A DNA stretch of 64,000 bases from Sphingomonas alba. Lineage in GTDB: Bacteria; Pseudomonadota; Alphaproteobacteria; Sphingomonadales; Sphingomonadaceae. A program made the translations under genes and the position numbers. Location: the NCBI RefSeq assembly GCF_023516555.1, contig NZ_JAMGBD010000001.1, positions 1,054,001 through 1,118,000 on the forward strand, given 5' to 3'. Each line of letters starts with the position of its first letter. The stretch's first letter is position 1. Below are positions 60,322 through 64,000 of the stretch, in pieces. The notes under the pieces are model-generated. The model saw only the letters and a program-made list of their open reading frames with translations, made no database searches and was not told where the DNA came from.

Positions 60322-60650
60322 ACGAAGCTGATCTCGACAAGCGACTGTCGGCCCTGTTGCAGGAGCCGGACGCCGCGCCGGATCCGGCCTTCGTCGATCG
60401 AGTCGTCCTGGCCGCGCGGGTAGATCGCCAGATCCGGGTCGCGCGGCGACGAGCCTTCAGGCGGACCTTGATCGAATGCGGCGCAGCAATCGCGGTCGCG
60501 GGCGCATTCTACCTTATGTCGCAGGAACAGGCGCCGCTTCCGGACGGGAGATTCTCCTTGTTCGGGCCGGCCATGGCAGGGCTGGTCATGCTGGGGCTCT
60601 GGGCTCTTGTGACGCTCCCGACGCCTGGATACGCTTCGACCGCTTCTTGA
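60318..60650 (+). CDS. Putative membrane anti-sigma factor partner
   Basis: 110 residues. N-terminal cytoplasmic part with EADLDKRLSALLQEPDAAPD and FVDRVVLAARVDRQIR, then two membrane helices (about 50-68 and 80-98). Overlap with the ECF sigma gene (ATGA) and the layout of a sigma-binding N-terminus plus membrane anchor argue for an anti-sigma role; the family is too short and divergent to be certain. Confidence 0.75.
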   Translation: MNEADLDKRLSALLQEPDAAPDPAFVDRVVLAARVDRQIRVARRRAFRRTLIECGAAIAVAGAFYLMSQEQAPLPDGRFSLFGPAMAGLVMLGLWALVTLPTPGYASTAS

Positions 60651-60686
60651 CCGAAGCGCTCGCGCAGGGCATCGGCAGGCAAGCGA

Positions 60687-60760
60687 GCGGGTGTAGCTCA
60701 ATGGTAGAGCAGAAGCCTTCCAAGCTTACGACGAGGGTTCGATTCCCTTCACCCGCTCCA
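60687..60760 (+). tRNA. tRNA-Gly (anticodon TCC)
   Basis: 74 bases including the encoded CCA. Acceptor GCGGGTG pairs with CACCCGC; D arm GCTC-GAGC; anticodon loop CTTCCAA gives TCC; T arm GAGGG-TTCGATT-CCCTT. Reads glycine codons GGA and GGG. Confidence 0.97.
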
Positions 60761-60877
60761 GTCTAGCCAGTCCGAGGGACGGGCGTTGGCTGGAGCGCCG
60801 GAAGGGACGACAATTTCCTAGTCGCATCGGTTGACAGCGGCATCTGACGCCGCCAATTGGCGCGCCTGCCAACACCT

Positions 60878-60964
60878 GGAGAGGTGGCCGAGTGGTTAAA
60901 GGCAGCAGACTGTAAATCTGCCGGGCTTCGCCCTACGCTGGTTCGAATCCAGCCCTCTCCACCA
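60878..60964 (+). tRNA. tRNA-Tyr (anticodon GTA)
   Basis: 87 bases including encoded CCA, with the long variable arm of class II tRNAs (CGGGCTTCGCCCTACG). Acceptor GGAGAGG pairs with CCTCTCC; anticodon stem GCAGA-TCTGC with loop CTGTAAA. Reads tyrosine codons. Confidence 0.97.
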
Positions 60965-61164
60965 TCCCGACATCGCCGGCGCCCAAAATGAGCCCAAGCA
61001 ACGCTCATGACTATAAACGTTCATAAACTAAACTTTGTTAAGCAAACGAGCCTTTTGACCGGCGCAGCAACAGGGTTTTGCCTTCGCTCGTCTTTGTCGG
61101 TAAACCGCCATTCGTGCCGATGCCCGGGGAATTCACAGACGGCCATTCCAATGGCGGTGGCGCG

Positions 61165-61710
61165 ATGCCGCTTGAAACGGATTCGCGCGCCGCGAATCTC
61201 GTCGCCAGGCTGAGCAAGGGACAGCTCGATGCCCTGCTCCTCGTCGACCAGCATCTTTCCTCCAAGGAGATCGCGGTCGAGCTCGGCATTTCGCCCCACA
61301 CTGTCGACCAGCGTATTCGCGGCGCCCTTCAGGTTCTCGAAGTGGAGCGCCGTGCCCACGCCGCCCGCATGGTCGGGCAGGTCCACGGGCCATATCAGCG
61401 ATTGATACATCAAACGCCGCACATTGAGAGCGGCGATTCCAAGGGCCAACCCGATGAGGCGGTCGGTTTACAGATTCGGCACGCTGACCGTGCAGGAAGG
61501 GCTGGCGACCTCGGTGTCATTACCGAGCAGAGACCGGGGGCAAGCTGGTCTTTCCTGCCTTTGCCGTTCGCAACGAGGAGTCGCCCCAGGAATGAGATGA
61601 GCGTTGGCCTTCGGCTGGTCTGGATCCTCCTGATCGCCATGGGCGCAACCCTCTCGGCCGGGATGTATCTCGCCGGCCTTGAGAGCCTGGCCCGAATGTT
61701 GGGCCACTAA
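61165..61710 (+). CDS. LuxR-type HTH protein with a C-terminal membrane anchor
   Basis: 181 residues. A LuxR/GerE helix-turn-helix lies at the N-terminal end (LSKGQLDALLLVDQHLSSKEIA, then LGISPHTVDQRIRGALQVL), a long polar linker follows, and one membrane helix closes the chain (LRLVWILLIAMGATLSAGMY). No sensor or receiver domain is visible. Start is uncertain: ATG 61165 (with a GGTGG-like site), ATG 61120 and TTG 61078 are in frame. Tethering the DNA-binding domain to the membrane is the main oddity. Confidence 0.8.
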   Translation: MPLETDSRAANLVARLSKGQLDALLLVDQHLSSKEIAVELGISPHTVDQRIRGALQVLEVERRAHAARMVGQVHGPYQRLIHQTPHIESGDSKGQPDEAVGLQIRHADRAGRAGDLGVITEQRPGASWSFLPLPFATRSRPRNEMSVGLRLVWILLIAMGATLSAGMYLAGLESLARMLGH

Positions 61711-61788
61711 GGCCGCCGACGCTTCGCTTCAGTCCTGTTCGGTTTGACCGGGAATGCGGGGACCCGCGCTTCCGGAAAGGAGAAGGTC

Positions 61789-62133
61789 ATGCGCAAGCAA
61801 CAAATTCAAAATGCCGCTTTCGAAGTCGCTACCCAGGTTCGGGCTGTCGAAGGCACAATCGACACGGCGTTGGCCGAAATGGCGGAGCTGCAGGCACGAA
61901 TCATGCGCGCCAATGCGGTTGCCGGCGCCGGCGTCGTCACTGCGCACGAAGCGATTGAGCAGCTCTCGGCCGCCCTGGGCGGACTGGTCAGAGCGCGCGG
62001 CGCCATGGGAAGCTGCCATTCGGCCCTCGTCGAGGCGAAAGACCGGGTTCCGGGCCTGCGCACGACGTCGTTCGGCGACGGCACCGAATGCCCGCCGCAG
62101 ACAGGCTTCAGCGACCTCCGCATCGTCGCCTGA
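61789..62133 (+). CDS. Small hypothetical protein of helical type
   Basis: 114 residues, alanine/glutamate-rich, apparently two long helices (FEVATQVRAVEGTIDTALAE and AIEQLSAALGGLVRARG). The C-terminal part has FGDGTECPPQTGFSDLRIVA with one cysteine; another Cys is in GSCHSALVEAK. AAAGGAGAAGG is a strong ribosome site. No family recognised. Alone on the forward strand between the HTH protein and a membrane protein. Confidence 0.7.
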   Translation: MRKQQIQNAAFEVATQVRAVEGTIDTALAEMAELQARIMRANAVAGAGVVTAHEAIEQLSAALGGLVRARGAMGSCHSALVEAKDRVPGLRTTSFGDGTECPPQTGFSDLRIVA

Positions 62134-62183
62134 TAAAGGCTTGACCGGGCCGTGTCGAAAGGCATGGTCCGGTCGACTTCCCC

Positions 62184-62615
62184 ATGACCCCTCACCTCTA
62201 CTGGACCATCCTGACTCTGACCTGCTTGTACGCAGGGATCGCCGGCGGCAGCGACGAACGCAGTGTGGCAATCGTCTGCCTGGTGGCGAGCGTTGTCACC
62301 GCCTTCGTGCTTTCCCCCTGGGGACACCGCTATTCCCAACTCGAAGCCGGCGAAATGGTGGTGGATCTTGCGGTCTTTGCGTCCTTCGTCCTGGTCGCGT
62401 TGCGATCCGACCGCTTCTGGCCATTGTGGATCGCGGGTCTGCAGCTGACCTCCAGCCTCGCCCACCTCATGAAGGGGATGAATCTGGACCTCGTGCCGCA
62501 GGCATATGCGGCGGCGACCAAGTTCTGGAGCTATCCGATCCTGCTGATCGTCATAATCGGCACCTGGCGCCGGCAGCAGCGCGTACGCCGCGAACACCGC
62601 ACTCACACAGCCTAG
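62184..62615 (+). CDS. Small integral membrane protein, four helices
   Basis: 143 residues. Hydrophobic helices near 5-22, 28-45, 60-76, 80-95 and 112-127, arginine-rich tail (RRQQRVRREHRTHTA) on the cytoplasmic side. No signature motif. It lies 34 bases before the PhoR-like kinase on the same strand and may be co-transcribed. Confidence 0.65.
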   Translation: MTPHLYWTILTLTCLYAGIAGGSDERSVAIVCLVASVVTAFVLSPWGHRYSQLEAGEMVVDLAVFASFVLVALRSDRFWPLWIAGLQLTSSLAHLMKGMNLDLVPQAYAAATKFWSYPILLIVIIGTWRRQQRVRREHRTHTA

Positions 62616-62649
62616 CCCCAAGACATCAGGCTGGGCTAGAGGACGGCCC

Positions 62650-63666
62650 ATGCTGCTGTCGATCGACTTGGCCCGTTCACTCATCGGAGTGCTCGACGAG
62701 CCTGCACTGATTATAGAGGGCGCGCGAACCGCAGCGGCCAACGACGCAGCGAAGTCCCTTTTGGGACAAAGGATCGAGGACTCGGACCTGCGCTTTGCGA
62801 TCAGGCATCCGGAAGCATTACGGACCATCCTTGCAGGCAAGGTAGCAGACGTTGAAGTCGTTGGGATCGGCTCCGCTGATCGTCCCTGGTTGCTGTCGGT
62901 GCGACCAATCGAGCGCGGGCTTACACTTGCCCGGCTCATTGATCAGTCGGCGGGCCGCGCCGCCGAGAGGATGCGAGTCGACTTCGTGGCCAATGCCAGC
63001 CACGAATTGCGGACTCCCCTCGCCACCATTGCGGGCTATGCCGAGACGCTTGCTGACGAAGGCGAAGTCGATGAACAGACGCGCCGACGTTTCGGTTCGG
63101 TCATTCAATGCGAAGCTCGGCGCATGCTCCGCATTGTCGAAGATCTGATGAGCCTGTCCCGGATTGAAGCCGAGCGTTTCCTGGCGCCCCGCGAAGCAGT
63201 CGATCTTGGCGAAGTCGCCCGCCTTGCGGCCGACCATGCTGGCCCATTGATCGAGAAGCGCAGCTGCACCGTCGAGCTCAAGATCGAAAGCGGCATGCCG
63301 CCTGTCGCCGGCGACTTTGCCCAGTTGCTGCAGACGGCGGACAATCTTGTCGGCAACGCCATCCGTTATGGCTGCACTCAGGAGAATGCAGCCGTCATCA
63401 TCGAAGTGCGACGCGACGGTGATCGCGCCCTGTTCTCCGTCCATGACTCAGGGGATGGAATAGCCGCCGAACACCTTCCGCGCCTCACCGAGCGGTTTTA
63501 CCGTGTCGATGCCGCTCGCAGTCGCGACAGCGGCGGTACGGGTCTAGGTCTTGCGATCGTAAAACACATCGTCGAGCGGCACCGCGGCCGCCTGACAATT
63601 GAAAGCCAATTGGGTCAAGGCACGACCGTACAGGTTGCGCTGCCATTCGAAGCCGCCGCGCTCTAA
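62650..63666 (+). CDS. PhoR-like sensor histidine kinase without membrane anchor
   Basis: 338 residues. An N-terminal PAS-like domain (about 8-90), HisKA box NASHELRTPLATIAGYAETL with His118, and a HATPase domain with DNLVGNAIRYG, DSGDGIAAEH and GGTGLGLAIVKHIVERHRG. The wording is that of the PhoR/PhoB family, but PhoR normally carries one or two N-terminal helices and none is visible here. No phoB or pst genes lie beside it. A Pho-box-like direct repeat stands just after its stop. Confidence 0.85.
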   Translation: MLLSIDLARSLIGVLDEPALIIEGARTAAANDAAKSLLGQRIEDSDLRFAIRHPEALRTILAGKVADVEVVGIGSADRPWLLSVRPIERGLTLARLIDQSAGRAAERMRVDFVANASHELRTPLATIAGYAETLADEGEVDEQTRRRFGSVIQCEARRMLRIVEDLMSLSRIEAERFLAPREAVDLGEVARLAADHAGPLIEKRSCTVELKIESGMPPVAGDFAQLLQTADNLVGNAIRYGCTQENAAVIIEVRRDGDRALFSVHDSGDGIAAEHLPRLTERFYRVDAARSRDSGGTGLGLAIVKHIVERHRGRLTIESQLGQGTTVQVALPFEAAAL

Positions 63667-63677
63667 GGCTGGATCGG

Positions 63678-63695
63678 TGTCACATATTTGTAATG
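63678..63695 (+). promoter_or_regulatory. Possible Pho box upstream of the DUF2490 gene
   Basis: TGTCACA at 63678 and TGTAATG at 63689 are direct repeats exactly 11 bases apart with an AT-rich TATT between them, the layout of PhoB boxes. One repeat is imperfect, so support is weak. Confidence 0.35.
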
Positions 63696-63739
63696 ACAAC
63701 GTCACTTCGAAGTCGCGATTGCGTCGTAGACGCGTCGGC

Positions 63740-64000
63740 ATGATCTCATCGACTGCACGGGGCGCGGCAGGCGCCCTTTTTCTCATCCTGCTGGCAAGTC
63801 GCGCGGAAGCTCGTGACGACAACCAGCTGTGGACTGGCGCCACCGCCACCGTCAAAGTCAGCGACAAGTTCCGAATATCGCAGGAGGTCGTTGCCCGCTT
63901 CAGCGACAATCGCAACGGCCTTTACGAAGTCGAGGCGGTGACGATGCTCGGCTACAAGCCGACCAAGAACGTCACGATCGCCGCCGGCTACGTCCACAAC
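63740..64000 (+). CDS. DUF2490-family outer-membrane protein, N-terminal part
   Basis: 87 codons to the window edge. Signal peptide about 1-26 (ends SRAEA), then WTGATATVKVSDKFRISQEV, RFSDNRNGLYEVEAV and LGYKPTKNVTIAAGYVHN, alternating beta strands of the DUF2490 barrel. It starts 74 bases after the kinase gene. A terminator-like hairpin overlaps its signal-peptide codons. Confidence 0.75.
   Translation, partial: MISSTARGAAGALFLILLASRAEARDDNQLWTGATATVKVSDKFRISQEVVARFSDNRNGLYEVEAVTMLGYKPTKNVTIAAGYVHN
63760..63781 (+). terminator. Terminator-like hairpin inside the start of the DUF2490 gene
   Basis: GGGCGC-GGCAG-GCGCCC is a perfect 6-base-pair stem followed by TTTTT, 20 bases after the predicted ATG. 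It could end the kinase transcript or attenuate the barrel gene; its placement inside coding sequence is why confidence is low. Confidence 0.35.

Overview
The window is a GC-rich, gene-dense stretch of chromosome that reads as an alphaproteobacterium of the order Sphingomonadales. Signs of this are the alphaproteobacterial BamF lipoprotein, the CtrA-type DNA-binding domain, the GCS2-type glutamate-cysteine ligase, the hflK-hflC-degP run, ppk1-ppx, an ECF sigma/anti-sigma pair and a tRNA-Gly typical of the class. I see no rRNA, CRISPR array, prophage or complete insertion sequence. The assignment is from gene content only.

Layout. 1-5 kb: the start of a CorA-like gene, panB, small envelope proteins and two orphan sensor kinases that converge. 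5-13 kb: a divergent module of an NtrY-like kinase and sigma54 response regulator facing an exporter operon (membrane-fusion adaptor, ATPase, double MacB/FtsX permease, small lipoprotein). A near-perfect -24/-12 promoter and three matching palindromes lie between them. 13-22 kb: an L,D-transpeptidase lipoprotein, a PilZ gene broken by an in-frame TGA, a Lys/Ala-rich protein, ppk1-ppx, guaA, a secreted adhesin-like protein and an ArsR/SRPBCC operon with two matching operators. 22-24.6 kb: three Gly/Tyr-rich or related secreted proteins and a 50-residue acidic protein, with intrinsic terminators. 24.6-27.2 kb: rpsM-rpsK-rpoA-rplQ. 27-36 kb: ribF-ileS-lspA-bamF, a receiverless CtrA-like regulator, sseA, ung, queF and a PanE-like reductase. 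36-48.6 kb: a five-gene run (HerA/YjgR-like ATPase, NTF2-like protein, secreted protein, M20 amidohydrolase, OPT transporter), then degP-hflC-hflK, mrp, pmbA and ubiA.

48.6-50.35 kb is the most irregular part: a free-standing EF-Tu domain III-like protein between related repeats, a tautomerase without its catalytic proline, a PilZ protein whose 3' end lies in a REP-like palindrome, and long gene-poor gaps. 50.3-54.5 kb is a tight operon (rsmE, gshA, an ATP-grasp protein, a proline iminopeptidase). 54.5-59 kb holds a desaturase strikingly like eukaryotic sphingolipid desaturases and the ku-ligD end-joining pair. 59-64 kb holds small membrane proteins, an ECF sigma/anti-sigma pair, tRNA-Gly and tRNA-Tyr, a LuxR-type HTH protein with a C-terminal membrane anchor, a soluble PhoR-like kinase and the start of a DUF2490 outer-membrane gene.

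Most of the window is housekeeping. The best leads for new biology are the sigma54-controlled exporter module, the EF-Tu domain III-like gene between repeats, the sphingolipid-desaturase homologue and the autoregulated ArsR/SRPBCC operon. A recurring layout feature is that five convergent gene pairs end on one shared CTAG.
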